Part shown: in pieces, positions 8,983 through 17,263 of the stretch | How positions within the stretch are numbered: position 1 is the first letter of the stretch | Layout: every line of letters begins with the position of its first letter | Assembly (NCBI GenBank): GCA_913775315.1 | Contig: CAJYIX010000020.1 | Location: 1-64,000 of the forward strand | DNA length: 64,000 bases | Direction of reading: 5' to 3' | DNA from: an uncultured Sphingomonas sp. | GTDB lineage: Bacteria; Pseudomonadota; Alphaproteobacteria; Sphingomonadales; Sphingomonadaceae | Made by a program: the position numbers and the translations under genes | Notes under the pieces: generated by a model | Told to the model about the DNA's origin: nothing | Databases searched by the model: none | Seen by the model: only the letters and a program-made list of their open reading frames with translations

Positions 8983-9639
8983 TCACTTGCGCGTCGGGAT
9001 CACCGGCGGAAAGCCGACCCGGTTGGCGAGGATCACCGCCTGCGTCCGGTTGAATACCTCGAGCTTGGCGAGCACGGCCGAAACGTGCGCCTTCACCGTC
9101 GTCATCGAGACGTCGAGCTCATAGGCGATCTGCTTGTTGAGCCGCCCGGCCACCATCAGGCCGAAGACGACGCGCTGCTGCGGGGTGAGCAGGTCGATGC
9201 GCCGACGGATGCTCGCCCCAGCCGCATCCTCGGTCGTGATCTCCTCGGCGATATCGGCGGGGACATAGACCTCGCCGTCGAGCACCGCGCGCAGCGCCTC
9301 GGCGATCGCCGAGCGGCGCAGCGACTTGGGCACGAACCCCGCCGCCCCGTGCGCGAGCGCCCCGCGCACCAGCGCCGCGGTATGCGATCCCGACACCACG
9401 ACGACGGGCGTCGCCGGAAACTGCGCGACCATGCGGTCGAGCCCATCGAAGCCCGTGGCACCCGGCATGTTGAGGTCGAGCAGGACGAGGTCGAACTCCG
9501 CCCCCTCGCCCAGCACGCCCAGCGCCTCGTCCAGCGTCGCCGCCTCGAACAATTCGCATCCCTCGAACGCGAGCGAAATCACCGCGCGCAGCCCATCGCG
9601 GACCAGCGGGTGATCGTCGGCGATGAGCACGCGGTCCAC
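8983..9639 (-). CDS. LuxR-type (NarL/FixJ) response regulator
   Basis: This 218-residue regulator has an N-terminal receiver domain (ADDHPLV, phospho-Asp in VLLDLNMPG, PKS near residue 110) and a C-terminal LuxR helix-turn-helix (LTPQQRVVFGLMVAGRLNKQIAYELDVS, then TTVKAHVSAVLAKL). The GTG at 9639 is chosen because GGAGG stands about eight bases upstream and translation then begins directly at the receiver domain. It is 86 bases upstream of the alcohol dehydrogenase stop and convergent with the hybrid kinase. By position and type it is the likely output regulator of the locus, comparable to ExaE/ErbR/AgmR-like regulators of PQQ ethanol oxidation. It is the prime candidate to bind the shared promoter motif. 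Confidence 0.93.
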   Translation of the reverse strand: MDRVLIADDHPLVRDGLRAVISLAFEGCELFEAATLDEALGVLGEGAEFDLVLLDLNMPGATGFDGLDRMVAQFPATPVVVVSGSHTAALVRGALAHGAAGFVPKSLRRSAIAEALRAVLDGEVYVPADIAEEITTEDAAGASIRRRIDLLTPQQRVVFGLMVAGRLNKQIAYELDVSMTTVKAHVSAVLAKLEVFNRTQAVILANRVGFPPVIPTRK

Positions 9640-9725
9640 GGCTTCCCCCTCCCTCGAACCCGCCGATCGTATCGGGTGACACGCCGCACGGGAAGGGAGG
9701 GAGGCGACGCCTCCCCCCAGACCCA

Positions 9726-11489
9726 TCATGCCTTGGGCAGCTTGAACACCCAGAGCGAGCCGCCCTGGTTGATGTGGCCGACCGACTTGGCGACCTCTCC
9801 GCCCCAGAGCGGCACCGCGCCGCCCCAGCCGGACATGACCGCGACATATTGCTCGCCGTCCTGTTCCCAGGTGACCGGCGATCCGACGACGCCCGACCCG
9901 GTGTTGAACTTCCAGAGTTCCTTGCCGGTCTTCGCATCGAACGCCTTCAGATACCCCTCGGGCGTGCCCGTGAAGACCAGGTTGCCCGCGGTCGTCAGCA
10001 CCCCGCCCCACAGCGGCGCCTTGTTCTTGTATTCCCAGACGATCTTGCCCGTCATCGGGTCCATCGCGCGCAGCACGCCGATATGGTCCTCATAGAGCGG
10101 CTTGATCGTGAAGCCCGCCCCCAGATAGGCCGCGCCCTTCTTGTAGGCGATCGGCTCGTTCCAGATGTCCATGCCCCATTCGTTCGAGGGGATGTAGAAC
10201 AGGCCGGTCTGCTGGCTGTACGCCATCGGCATCCAGTTCTTGCCGCCGAGGAAGCTGGGCGCGGAGAACACCGTTGTCCCCTTCTCCGTCGTCGGCGGGC
10301 CGGGGCGGTTGGCGTCGATGTAGATCGGCTTGCCGTCCTTGGTATAGCCCGACGCCCAGGTCGTCTTCGACACGAACGGCTTGGCCGAGACGAACTTGCC
10401 GTTGGTGCGGTCGAGGACGAAGAAATAGCCGTTGCGATCGGCCTTGGCGCCCAGCTTCCGGCCGCCGGCATCGAACGAGATGAACTCGTTCACCCCGTCG
10501 AAGTCCCAGCCGTCGTGCGGCGTCGTCTGGTAATGCCACTTGATCTCACCCGTCTCGGGATCGAGAGCGAGCGTCGAGGAGGTGTAGAGGTTGTTGCCGG
10601 GGCGCAGGTGGCTGTTCCACGGCGCGGGATTGCCAGTGCCCATGTAGATGAGCTTGGTATCCGGGTCGTAAGTCCCGCCAAGCCAGGTGGCGCCGCCGCC
10701 ATTCTCCCACTGATTACCCTGCCAGGTCGCATTGAGCTTGCCCGTCATGGTCGAGGGCTGGCCATTGAGCTGGCCCATATGCCCCTCGATCGTCGGGCGC
10801 GACCAAACGAGTTCGCCCGTGTTCACGTCGCGCGCCTCGACCTTGCCGACGATGCCGAACTCGCCGCCCGAATTGCCGTAGATGACCTTGCCGTTGACGA
10901 TCATCGGCGCGGCGGTGAAGCTGTAGCCGGCCTGATAGTCGGCCAGCTTCTTGTTCCAAATGACTTTGCCCGTCATCCGGTTAAGCGCGACCAGATGCGC
11001 GTCGAGCGTGCCGAAGATGATCTTGTCGCCATAGATGGCAGCACCGCGGTTGACGACGTCGCAGCACGGCATGATCCCGTCGGGCAGGCGCGCGTCGTAC
11101 TGCCACTTCTCCTCGCCCGTCCGAGCATCGAACGCGAACAGGCGGGAGTAGGAGCCGGTGACGTAGATCATGCCGTCATAGACGATCGGCTGCGCTTCCT
11201 GCCCGCGCTGCTTCTCGCCGCCGAGCGAGGCGGAAAAGGCAGGCACCAGCCTGGCGACGTTGCTGGCGGTCAGCTTCGTCAGCGGGCTGAACCGCTGTCC
11301 GCGAAGGCCCATGCCATAGGTGAGCACGTCGCCCGGCGTCTTTTCATCATTGAGGATGTCGGCGTCGGTCGGCCCGGCCGCCGCCGCTACGGGCGCGGCG
11401 GGTTTCGCATCCTCGCGCGCCATCGCCGTTCCCGCCGTCGCCGCCAGCACCAGTGCCGCGCTCGAGACCGCGCTCATCAACCTCTTCAT
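9726..11489 (-). CDS. PQQ-dependent alcohol dehydrogenase, probable lanthanide type
   Basis: This is a 587-residue periplasmic quinoprotein dehydrogenase with a signal peptide (about residues 1-24) and an eight-bladed propeller of tryptophan-docking repeats such as [17 protein letters not shown] and TGKELWKF. The vicinal cysteine pair Cys142-Cys143, found over the PQQ ring in this family, is present. Metal ligands can be placed at Glu210 (GGEFG), Asn287 (GNPAPWN) and Asp329 in WDFDGVNE. A further aspartate, Asp331, is the residue that separates lanthanide enzymes (XoxF, PedH, ExaF; Asp-x-Asp) from calcium enzymes (Ala or Ser there). There is no fused cytochrome domain, so it needs a separate acceptor, probably PedF. 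The neighbouring aldehyde dehydrogenase and acetyl-CoA synthetase favour ethanol or another short alcohol over methanol. The shared motif lies 65 bases upstream. Confidence 0.93.
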   Translation of the reverse strand: MKRLMSAVSSAALVLAATAGTAMAREDAKPAAPVAAAAGPTDADILNDEKTPGDVLTYGMGLRGQRFSPLTKLTASNVARLVPAFSASLGGEKQRGQEAQPIVYDGMIYVTGSYSRLFAFDARTGEEKWQYDARLPDGIMPCCDVVNRGAAIYGDKIIFGTLDAHLVALNRMTGKVIWNKKLADYQAGYSFTAAPMIVNGKVIYGNSGGEFGIVGKVEARDVNTGELVWSRPTIEGHMGQLNGQPSTMTGKLNATWQGNQWENGGGATWLGGTYDPDTKLIYMGTGNPAPWNSHLRPGNNLYTSSTLALDPETGEIKWHYQTTPHDGWDFDGVNEFISFDAGGRKLGAKADRNGYFFVLDRTNGKFVSAKPFVSKTTWASGYTKDGKPIYIDANRPGPPTTEKGTTVFSAPSFLGGKNWMPMAYSQQTGLFYIPSNEWGMDIWNEPIAYKKGAAYLGAGFTIKPLYEDHIGVLRAMDPMTGKIVWEYKNKAPLWGGVLTTAGNLVFTGTPEGYLKAFDAKTGKELWKFNTGSGVVGSPVTWEQDGEQYVAVMSGWGGAVPLWGGEVAKSVGHINQGGSLWVFKLPKA

Positions 11490-11551
11490 GCCTCTTCCCC
11501 TCAGGTTTCTGCTCTCTCGTTCGGATGCTACGCCGGGCCCTCGCCCCCACA

Positions 11552-11567
11552 ATTGGACCTTGGAAGG
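11552..11567 (+). promoter_or_regulatory. Shared locus motif, site 2 (alcohol dehydrogenase)
   Basis: ATTGGACCTTGGAAGG lies in the gap between the alcohol dehydrogenase start (11489) and the stop of the upstream binding-protein gene. It matches ATTGNACYTTGGNAGG fully. This placement suggests that the dehydrogenase has its own regulated promoter in addition to read-through from pedF. Confidence 0.6.
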
Positions 11568-11576
11568 ATGCGGGCG

Positions 11577-12428
11577 TCAGGTGAGGAGCGGCGGTCGGTA
11601 TTCGACGCCGTGCGCGGCGAACACGCGGGCCAGCTCGCCCGATTTCGCCAGCTCCTCCATGATCCGCTCGATCTCGTCGCCCAGGTCGCGGCTGTCGTCC
11701 TTGACCGCCATGCCGACGTTCCAGCCGGGGCTGGTCATCGCCGGCAGCGGCCCCTTGCGCAGCGTCAGGCGATCGCCCGCCGCCTTGATCCCCGCCTCGA
11801 CCTGCGCGCGCGTCGCCACCGCCGCGTCGGCTTGTCCGGCCGCGACCGCCGCGACCGCCGCCTCGCCCGACAGCTTGTTCTTCACGTCGCCGCGCAAGAC
11901 CCCGCCGAACGACCCCGACAGATAGAAGTCGGGAATGCTGTCGAGCTCAGCGACGAGCTTCTTGCCCTTCAATTGCGGCGGCGGCACCTCGCAATCGGTG
12001 GTGGCGCGGTTGCAGACCATCGCGAAACTCTCGCGGTAATAGGGCGCGATCAGCACCGCGCGGTCATTCCGCTGGCCGAGCACGCGGTCATAGGGGACGT
12101 GCATCATCACGTCGCCCGGCGCCTGTCCCAGCAGCGACCCGCGCCAGACCATGTTGCGCAGGTCGTCGTCGACCGACTCGTCGGCGATATACTGGATCGC
12201 CTCCCCCCGCACGCCGAGCTTCGAGGCGATCAGCTTGCCGAGATCGACGTCGATCCCGACCAGCCTACCTTCCCGCTCCGCCGCCCAAGGAGCAAAGTCG
12301 CGATAGACCGCGATGCGCATCACGCCGAGCGCGCGGATCTTTGCCAGCGGCGCGGCGACCAGCGGCGCGGCGACCGCGCCGGCCATCGCCGCCGCCGCAC
12401 CGCGCACGAAGCCGCGACGCGACAGCAT
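11577..12428 (-). CDS. Quinoprotein-associated periplasmic substrate-binding protein
   Basis: This 283-residue protein has the two-lobed fold of family 3 solute-binding proteins (LGVMRIAVYRDFAPWAAE, LVGIDVDLGKLIASKLGV, VAAVAAGQADAAVATRAQVE). It begins with a twin-arginine signal (SRRGFVRG), suggesting export in folded form. It belongs to the group of putative ABC-type binding proteins found only near quinoprotein dehydrogenases. XoxJ of methanol oxidisers is the best-known relative and is thought to help mature the dehydrogenase rather than feed a transporter. No ABC permease or ATPase gene is nearby, which supports a transporter-independent role. It lies 4 bases downstream of pedF. Confidence 0.9.
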   Translation of the reverse strand: MLSRRGFVRGAAAAMAGAVAAPLVAAPLAKIRALGVMRIAVYRDFAPWAAEREGRLVGIDVDLGKLIASKLGVRGEAIQYIADESVDDDLRNMVWRGSLLGQAPGDVMMHVPYDRVLGQRNDRAVLIAPYYRESFAMVCNRATTDCEVPPPQLKGKKLVAELDSIPDFYLSGSFGGVLRGDVKNKLSGEAAVAAVAAGQADAAVATRAQVEAGIKAAGDRLTLRKGPLPAMTSPGWNVGMAVKDDSRDLGDEIERIMEELAKSGELARVFAAHGVEYRPPLLT

Positions 12429-12432
12429 CGCC

Positions 12433-12870
12433 TCAGGACTCCTGGTGCTTTGTGTCGAGCCAGGAGCGGATCGCCCAGCCCGCCTTCTGCCCGATGATGT
12501 CGCCGAACGGCGGCATGAACACCTTGCCGTCGCGCGAGGCGCCGTGGCGATAGCGGCCTATGAACCACTCGTCCCCCGCCTCGCCGACCTCGAGATAGCG
12601 CAGGTCGGGGGCGATGCCGCCGCTGATCGCCTCCAGCCCGTGGCAACGCGCGCAATTACCGCCATAGGCGGACTCGCCGATCTTGATGGCGTCGGGATTG
12701 CCGCGATACGGATTCACCGTCCGCCACTCCTCGCCGATATCGGGCAGCTTCGAGGTATCGACCGGCTGCGGCGTCACATTGTCGTGCGCCGTCACCTTGA
12801 GCGCGAAGGTGGTGGTGAACAGGAGCGTCGCCGCGATCATCGCGGCCCGCTCGTAACGCCTCGTCATCAT
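12433..12870 (-). CDS. pedF: Cytochrome c-550, PedF type
   Basis: This is a 145-residue periplasmic cytochrome c with an N-terminal hydrophobic export segment (about residues 7-24) and a haem motif CARCH. The segment GESAYGGNCARCHGLEAISGG and the methionine in KVFMPPFGD fit the PedF-type c-550 that accepts electrons from PQQ ethanol dehydrogenases. The ATG at 12870 has GGGGAGAGG just before it; ATG 12867 directly follows and 12882 is a longer option. It is the first gene of the pedF-binding protein-dehydrogenase series. It is divergent from the YVTN gene over a region holding the best copy of the shared motif. Confidence 0.92.
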   Translation of the reverse strand: MMTRRYERAAMIAATLLFTTTFALKVTAHDNVTPQPVDTSKLPDIGEEWRTVNPYRGNPDAIKIGESAYGGNCARCHGLEAISGGIAPDLRYLEVGEAGDEWFIGRYRHGASRDGKVFMPPFGDIIGQKAGWAIRSWLDTKHQES

Positions 12871-12927
12871 GCCTCTCCCCATTCGGGCTTTCGCGGCGGA
12901 GTGTGCTGCGCAGCATGGGGACGCGAC

Positions 12928-12943
12928 ATTGTACTTTGGTAGG
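12928..12943 (+). promoter_or_regulatory. Shared locus motif, site 3 (pedF / YVTN protein)
   Basis: ATTGTACTTTGGTAGG lies in the 109-bp divergent region between pedF and the beta-propeller gene. It is one of the copies that define the consensus ATTGNACYTTGGNAGG. It is 58 bases from the pedF start and 37 from the propeller gene start. Confidence 0.6.
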
Positions 12944-12979
12944 TTCGCGGTCGCGCGCGCGGCGCGGTATTCTCAGAGG

Positions 12980-13936
12980 ATGCGCAGCCTGATCCTCGCC
13001 GCCCTGGTCGCGGTGCCCGCCCCTGCCCTTGCAGAGACGATCTACGTCTCGAACGAGCGCGGCAATTCCATCACCGTCATAGACGCCGCGACGATGAAGC
13101 CCGTCGCCACCTGGCCGGTCGGCGCACGCCCCCGCGGCCTGACGATGAGCCGCGACGGCAAGTACCTCTATGTCTGCGCATCGAACGACCATGCTGTGCA
13201 GGTGATCGACCGCGCGACGGGCAAGCTCCTCTACGACCTCCCCTCGGGCGAGGATCCCGAGCAGTTCGCGCTCTCTGTCGATGGCAAGACGTTGTTCGCC
13301 GCGAACGAGCGCGACGCCGCCGTCACCGCGATCGACATTCCCGGCCGCCGCGTCGCCTTTCAGGTCGATGTCGGCATCGAACCCGAAGGGATGGCGACCA
13401 GCCCCGACGGCAAATGGGTGATCGCGACGTCGGAGACGGACAACAAGGCGCACTGGATCGACATCGCCACGGGCAGGATGGTCGCAGAAACCGAAGTCGA
13501 CCAGCGCCCCCGCCACGCCGAGTTCACCGCCGACGGCCGCGAATTGTGGGTGACGTCGGAGATCGGCGGCACGCTCCAGATCATCGACACCGCGACGCGC
13601 AAGGTCGCGCACAGCATCGCGTTCAAGCCCCCTGGCGTCACCTCTGACAAGGTGTTGCCGGTGGGTGTCCACTTCACTCCCGATGGGCGCAAGGCACTGG
13701 TCGCGCTCGGCCGCGCGAACATGGTCGCGATCGTCGATACCGCAACCCGCGCAGTCACGGGCTACGTCCCGGTCGGCCAGCGCGTCTGGCACCTTGGTAT
13801 CAGTCGCGACGGGACCCGCGCCTATGCCGCCAACGGCCTGTCCGACACGCTGTCGGTGATCGACATCGCCGCGGCCAGGGAAATCGCCCAGATTCCAACG
13901 GGTGATGCGCCTTGGGGCGTGGTCGTCGCCCCCTGA
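12980..13936 (+). CDS. YVTN beta-propeller protein of PQQ-dependent catabolism
   Basis: This is a 318-residue exported beta-propeller with a signal peptide (residues 1-19, ending ALA). It carries repeated YVTN-type blades such as ETIYVSNERGNSITVIDAA, YLYVCASNDHAVQVIDRA and AYAANGLSDTLSVIDIA. It matches the beta-propeller family seen beside quinoprotein dehydrogenases in many proteobacteria, where its exact task is unknown. A role in dehydrogenase assembly, or in holding partners in the periplasm, is plausible but unproven. It is transcribed away from pedF from the region containing shared motif 3. Confidence 0.9.
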   Translation: MRSLILAALVAVPAPALAETIYVSNERGNSITVIDAATMKPVATWPVGARPRGLTMSRDGKYLYVCASNDHAVQVIDRATGKLLYDLPSGEDPEQFALSVDGKTLFAANERDAAVTAIDIPGRRVAFQVDVGIEPEGMATSPDGKWVIATSETDNKAHWIDIATGRMVAETEVDQRPRHAEFTADGRELWVTSEIGGTLQIIDTATRKVAHSIAFKPPGVTSDKVLPVGVHFTPDGRKALVALGRANMVAIVDTATRAVTGYVPVGQRVWHLGISRDGTRAYAANGLSDTLSVIDIAAAREIAQIPTGDAPWGVVVAP

Positions 13937-13953
13937 CCGCTGACAGCGGCGGG

Positions 13954-13969
13954 TCGCCCAAAGTGCAAT
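13954..13969 (-). promoter_or_regulatory. Shared locus motif, site 5 (porin-like gene)
   Basis: Read on the minus strand the site is ATTGCACTTTGGGCGA, matching the ATTG-N-ACTTTGG half of the shared consensus. It is 79 bases upstream of the porin-like gene. A short GC hairpin (13972-13979 with 13983-13990, 8-bp stem) follows directly and may end the propeller transcript. Confidence 0.5.
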
Positions 13970-14047
13970 ATCGGGGGGCCCCGCCCCCCGGCACCCTTGC
14001 CCGACCGAGCTGCCGCCTGGGCAGCCACACAAGGGGAGGGAAAACCG

Positions 14048-15463
14048 ATGCGATCCACCGCGCGGTGGCTTTCGGCCACCATGCTTGCCGGGTGCCTGAC
14101 GAGCTTTGCGACACCGGCCTCGGCCCAGACGGCCACGCTCGACCTGCTGCAGAAGCTGAAGGAAAAGGGCATCCTCTCGGACGAGGAATATGACGCCCTC
14201 GCCGCCCGCGAAGCCGCCGCCCCGGCCGCGGCGACCGCCACCACCGTCACGACCGGCACCCCCGCCTCGCCGCAGCAGGCGGCGGCACAGGCGCTCGACG
14301 ACAAGCGGATGGTGCGCATGACCGAAAGCGGCATCGGCTTCGAGATGGGCGGCGTGCAGCTCAAATTCTCGGGATCGGTCAACGGCTTCTACGTGCATGA
14401 TAATGGCGACAGCGGCGGGCCGGGCAGCACCGTCGTCGGCGGGCTGGCGACGGTCGGCGGTAACAGCTCGTCGATCCGAAACGGCCTGCTTCCCGGCTTC
14501 TTCAAGGTGGACGTGACCACCAACCAGGGCGGCTGGGACGTGGGTGCGCATTTCGGCATGTATCCGGGCATCAACAGCGTGACCGGCGTCGGCGGCGCCA
14601 ATTCGGCGGGCAGCCCGACCGCGCTGTCGACCGCGGGCATCGACTTCCGCCAGACCTATCTCACCTTCGGCAAGGCGCAGTTCGGCGAGATCAAGATCGG
14701 CCGCGACATCGGCCTGTTCGCGTCGGAGGCGATTCTGAACGACATCACGCTCCTTGCCAGCGGCACGCCCGCGGGCAACGTCGCGCCGTCGAACACGACG
14801 CTGGGGCGGATCGGCATCGGCTATATCTACACCGACTTCCAGCCGCAGATCACCTATACCAGCCCCAAGTTCGGCGGGCTGCAATTCTCGGCCGGGGTGT
14901 TCCAGCCGCTGACGACGATCGGCGAGACCGAGTACAACGCGACGCCCGGCTTCCAGGGCAAGGTCGTCTACGATTATGCCGGCGGCGGGTTCGGCGCGCA
15001 TGTCTGGGCCTCGGGCCTCATCCAGAGCCATGACGGCATTGCAGGATCGCCGAGCTATACCGGCCGCGCGTTCGACGTGGGCGCGAAGCTGACTGCGGGG
15101 TCGGCGAGCCTGCTCGGCTATTACTACATGGGCACTGGTGTCGGCACGACGGGGCTGTTCATCCTCTCGACCGACGCGCTGGGGCGCAAGCGCGACAGCA
15201 ACGGCTTCTACGTCCAGGGCACCTACGGCATCGGCAAGCTGACACTGGGGGCGAGCTATGGTGCGAGCTATCTCGACCTGGCGGACGGGGAGGTGAACCC
15301 GACGCTGCTCGACAACAATTCGAGCTGGGTAGGCCAGGTCCGCTACGGCCTGACGAGCTGGATCACATTGCTCGGCGAATACACGCACACGCGGGCCGAG
15401 GCGCAGAACAACAACCGCGCGACCAGCGACGCGCTGGCGCTGGGGGCGATCCTGTTCTTCTGA
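14048..15463 (+). CDS. Outer membrane beta-barrel (porin-like) protein
   Basis: This 471-residue protein has a signal peptide (about residues 1-29, ending ASA), a short helical DLLQKLKEKGILSDEEYDAL segment near the mature N-terminus, and then a glycine-rich beta-barrel. Alternating aromatic residues (FSGSVNGFYVHD, FRQTYLTFGKAQFGEIKIGRD) and a terminal phenylalanine (GAILFF) are typical of outer membrane porins. The substrate is not evident. Being inside the quinoprotein locus with a copy of the shared motif upstream, it may admit alcohols or cofactors to the periplasm (inference). An intrinsic terminator lies just after the stop. Confidence 0.85.
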   Translation: MRSTARWLSATMLAGCLTSFATPASAQTATLDLLQKLKEKGILSDEEYDALAAREAAAPAAATATTVTTGTPASPQQAAAQALDDKRMVRMTESGIGFEMGGVQLKFSGSVNGFYVHDNGDSGGPGSTVVGGLATVGGNSSSIRNGLLPGFFKVDVTTNQGGWDVGAHFGMYPGINSVTGVGGANSAGSPTALSTAGIDFRQTYLTFGKAQFGEIKIGRDIGLFASEAILNDITLLASGTPAGNVAPSNTTLGRIGIGYIYTDFQPQITYTSPKFGGLQFSAGVFQPLTTIGETEYNATPGFQGKVVYDYAGGGFGAHVWASGLIQSHDGIAGSPSYTGRAFDVGAKLTAGSASLLGYYYMGTGVGTTGLFILSTDALGRKRDSNGFYVQGTYGIGKLTLGASYGASYLDLADGEVNPTLLDNNSSWVGQVRYGLTSWITLLGEYTHTRAEAQNNNRATSDALALGAILFF

Positions 15464-15469
15464 GGGCGG

Positions 15470-15500
15470 ACGGGCGGCGGCGACGCCGCCCGTTTCCTTA
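15470..15500 (+). terminator. Intrinsic terminator of the porin-like gene
   Basis: A perfect 10-bp stem (15470-15479 with 15484-15493, loop GCGA) is followed by TTTCCTTA. It starts 7 bases after the porin stop codon and separates two convergent genes. Confidence 0.75.
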
Positions 15501-16439
15501 TCGGTCGGCGCGCGGGAAAAGCTCGGTCTCGAGCCGCGGGTAGAAGTGCGAGACGGACCGCTGTAGCTCGTACCGCGCTGCCTTGACGCGATCGAACCGC
15601 GCGGGGATCGCCACCTCGCCCGCCGCGACCATGTCGAGGCCGGCCGTAATGGAGGCGCGCAGGCTCCCCTCCAGCCAGTCGAGCCAGTCCAGCGTTTGCG
15701 CGATCGCCGCCTGCCCGCCGGGATCGAACGGCCCGTGCCCTGGGAGCAGCCCCTTGTGCGGCATCGACGCCAGCGTGCCCAGCGCCTGTCGCCAGCGCGC
15801 CGGATCGGCATCGGGTGTGGAGGGCGCACGGTCGTGAAAGACGAGGTCCCCGGCGATCATCGTCCCCGTCGCCATGTCGGTGACGACCAGATCGGCCGGG
15901 CTGTGCCCCGCCATCGGCGCGAAGGCCAGCCGCCGCCCGGCCACCACGCGCTCGCCCACGGTCACGGTTGCGGCGGGCAGCACCGGCTCGGTCCCGCGCA
16001 TCCAGTCGCCCAGCAGCCGGTACATGCCGTCCGCATAGCCCGCCGACGTCGCCTGTAGCTCGCGGCGCAGATCGGGCGTGCCCGCCACCTCGGCGTTCGC
16101 GAAGGCGCCGGCGGCGAAGCCGTGGTCGGGATGGAGATGCGTCACGAACACATGCCCGACCGGCTTGCCCGTCAGTTTGCGCACCGCCGCATCGAGTGCC
16201 CGGCCGTAGCGCAGCGACGGCCCGCAATCGATCAGGATCGCCGCCTCGTCCCCCGCCAGGATCGCCAGATTGGCGATCGCGCCGCCATTGCCTCGCTCGA
16301 TCGGTTCATCGGACCCGCGCACCATCCAGAGGCCATCGCCGACCGCGACCGGTTCGATCCGATAGTCGAGCGCCTGTGCCCGCGCCGCGACGGGCAGCGC
16401 GGCCATCCCGCCGAGCAGGGTGCGCCGCGTCAGTCTCAT
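15498..16439 (-). CDS. Quinoprotein relay system metallo-beta-lactamase-fold hydrolase
   Basis: This is a 313-residue exported metallo-beta-lactamase-fold protein. The N-terminus MRLTRRTLLGG is Tat-like and is followed by a hydrophobic segment ending ARAQA. The zinc motif THLHPDHG is intact, with further metal ligands in MAGHSPADLVV, MIAGDLVFHD and LLPGHGPFD. It fits the zinc metallohydrolases that accompany SoxYZ-like carriers in quinoprotein gene clusters. Its start overlaps the stop of the SoxYZ-like gene by four bases (ATGA), so the two are made together. The substrate is unknown; in the proposed relay the hydrolase acts on something bound to the carrier. Confidence 0.9.
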   Translation of the reverse strand: MRLTRRTLLGGMAALPVAARAQALDYRIEPVAVGDGLWMVRGSDEPIERGNGGAIANLAILAGDEAAILIDCGPSLRYGRALDAAVRKLTGKPVGHVFVTHLHPDHGFAAGAFANAEVAGTPDLRRELQATSAGYADGMYRLLGDWMRGTEPVLPAATVTVGERVVAGRRLAFAPMAGHSPADLVVTDMATGTMIAGDLVFHDRAPSTPDADPARWRQALGTLASMPHKGLLPGHGPFDPGGQAAIAQTLDWLDWLEGSLRASITAGLDMVAAGEVAIPARFDRVKAARYELQRSVSHFYPRLETELFPRADR

Positions 16440-17185
16440 GGCATCGCCTGCACCGCGACCCTGCCCTCGATCTCGCGCCCGTTGGTGTCGCGCCCTCTGA
16501 TCGTCAGCGTGTCGCCGGCGGCGGCGGGTACGATCAGGCCGATCGCCGGATCCTCCGCGACCGAGGCCCAAAGCTTCATCGACCCCAGCTTGATCTCGCC
16601 GCGCGAAATCGACAATTCCTCGACATGATAGAGCGGCGTGTTGCCGACGAGGCCGGTGTCCATCGGATGCCGGATCGCGACCCGCAGCCGCGCCTCCGCA
16701 CCGACGAGCACCGCCCGCGCGCGCACTTCGCCCAGATGCTCGGCCCAGTCGCCCTTCACCCGGCTGACCGGCGGCGCCGAACAGCCGCCGCCCGCCGCGT
16801 CGATCCATGCGCCGTTGACGTGCCAGCGCCCGTCGCCGGTCAGCACCGCCGCGCGCACCGGTGTGCGCTGGTCGAGCTTGATCCGCACCGACACCACCGG
16901 CGCCGCGCCCGTCGGGGCATAGTCGATCGCGACGGGAATGGGGTTTAGGTCGACGAGAAGGACGACGCGCTTCACGTCCGGCAGCGCGGTCGCGTCGATG
17001 GCGACGGGAAAGACGCGCTGGTTTTCCGCCAGCATCGGCATGTCGACGACGACCCGCCGGTCGAACTCGACCGGCGCACCCGCGAACAGCACGCGCGCAT
17101 GGTCGGCCCACATCGGCGAGCCGAGCGGATCGGCGGGCAGCGCCGCCGCCATCGCGACCGGCGCGAACAATAGCGTCGCGAGCAT
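16436..17185 (-). CDS. Quinoprotein-associated SoxYZ-like carrier protein
   Basis: This 249-residue exported protein has a signal peptide (about residues 1-14) and fuses SoxY-like and SoxZ-like halves. The SoxY part carries the segment AAGGGCSAPP, whose cysteine would be the swinging-arm attachment point. The SoxZ-like half is seen around VRARAVLVGAEARLRVAIRHPMDTG. In sulfur oxidation SoxYZ carries intermediates on that cysteine, but the carrier's cargo in quinoprotein clusters is unknown. ATG 17185 is preferred, with GGAGAGGGTG immediately before it; a GTG at 17188 is the alternative. The shared motif overlaps the promoter region about ten bases further out. Confidence 0.88.
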   Translation of the reverse strand: MLATLLFAPVAMAAALPADPLGSPMWADHARVLFAGAPVEFDRRVVVDMPMLAENQRVFPVAIDATALPDVKRVVLLVDLNPIPVAIDYAPTGAAPVVSVRIKLDQRTPVRAAVLTGDGRWHVNGAWIDAAGGGCSAPPVSRVKGDWAEHLGEVRARAVLVGAEARLRVAIRHPMDTGLVGNTPLYHVEELSISRGEIKLGSMKLWASVAEDPAIGLIVPAAAGDTLTIRGRDTNGREIEGRVAVQAMP

Positions 17186-17193
17186 CACCCTCT

Positions 17194-17209
17194 CCTACCA
17201 AGGTAGCGT
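17194..17209 (-). promoter_or_regulatory. Shared locus motif, site 4 (SoxYZ-like / CxxxCW protein)
   Basis: On the minus strand this reads ACGCTACCTTGGTAGG, matching the ACCTTGGTAGG part of the shared consensus exactly but not the ATTG part. It lies in the 78-bp divergent region between the SoxYZ-like and rhodanese-like genes. It is only 9 bases from the SoxYZ-like start. Confidence 0.5.
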
Positions 17210-17263
17210 TTACCCCCGCCCCCGCCCGCCTACCATCCGACCAACGGACGAGGGAGGCGGGCA

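Noticed and set aside
9726-11489. Calling the quinoprotein a methanol dehydrogenase (XoxF/MxaF)
   Set aside because: The metal site is XoxF-like, but there are no mxa genes or formaldehyde-handling genes. The acetaldehyde-type dehydrogenase, PedF and acetyl-CoA synthetase point to ethanol-type oxidation.
12656-15829. A 1057-codon open frame on the minus strand opposite the YVTN and porin genes
   Set aside because: It spans two well-supported genes and their promoter region, and its product is compositionally biased.
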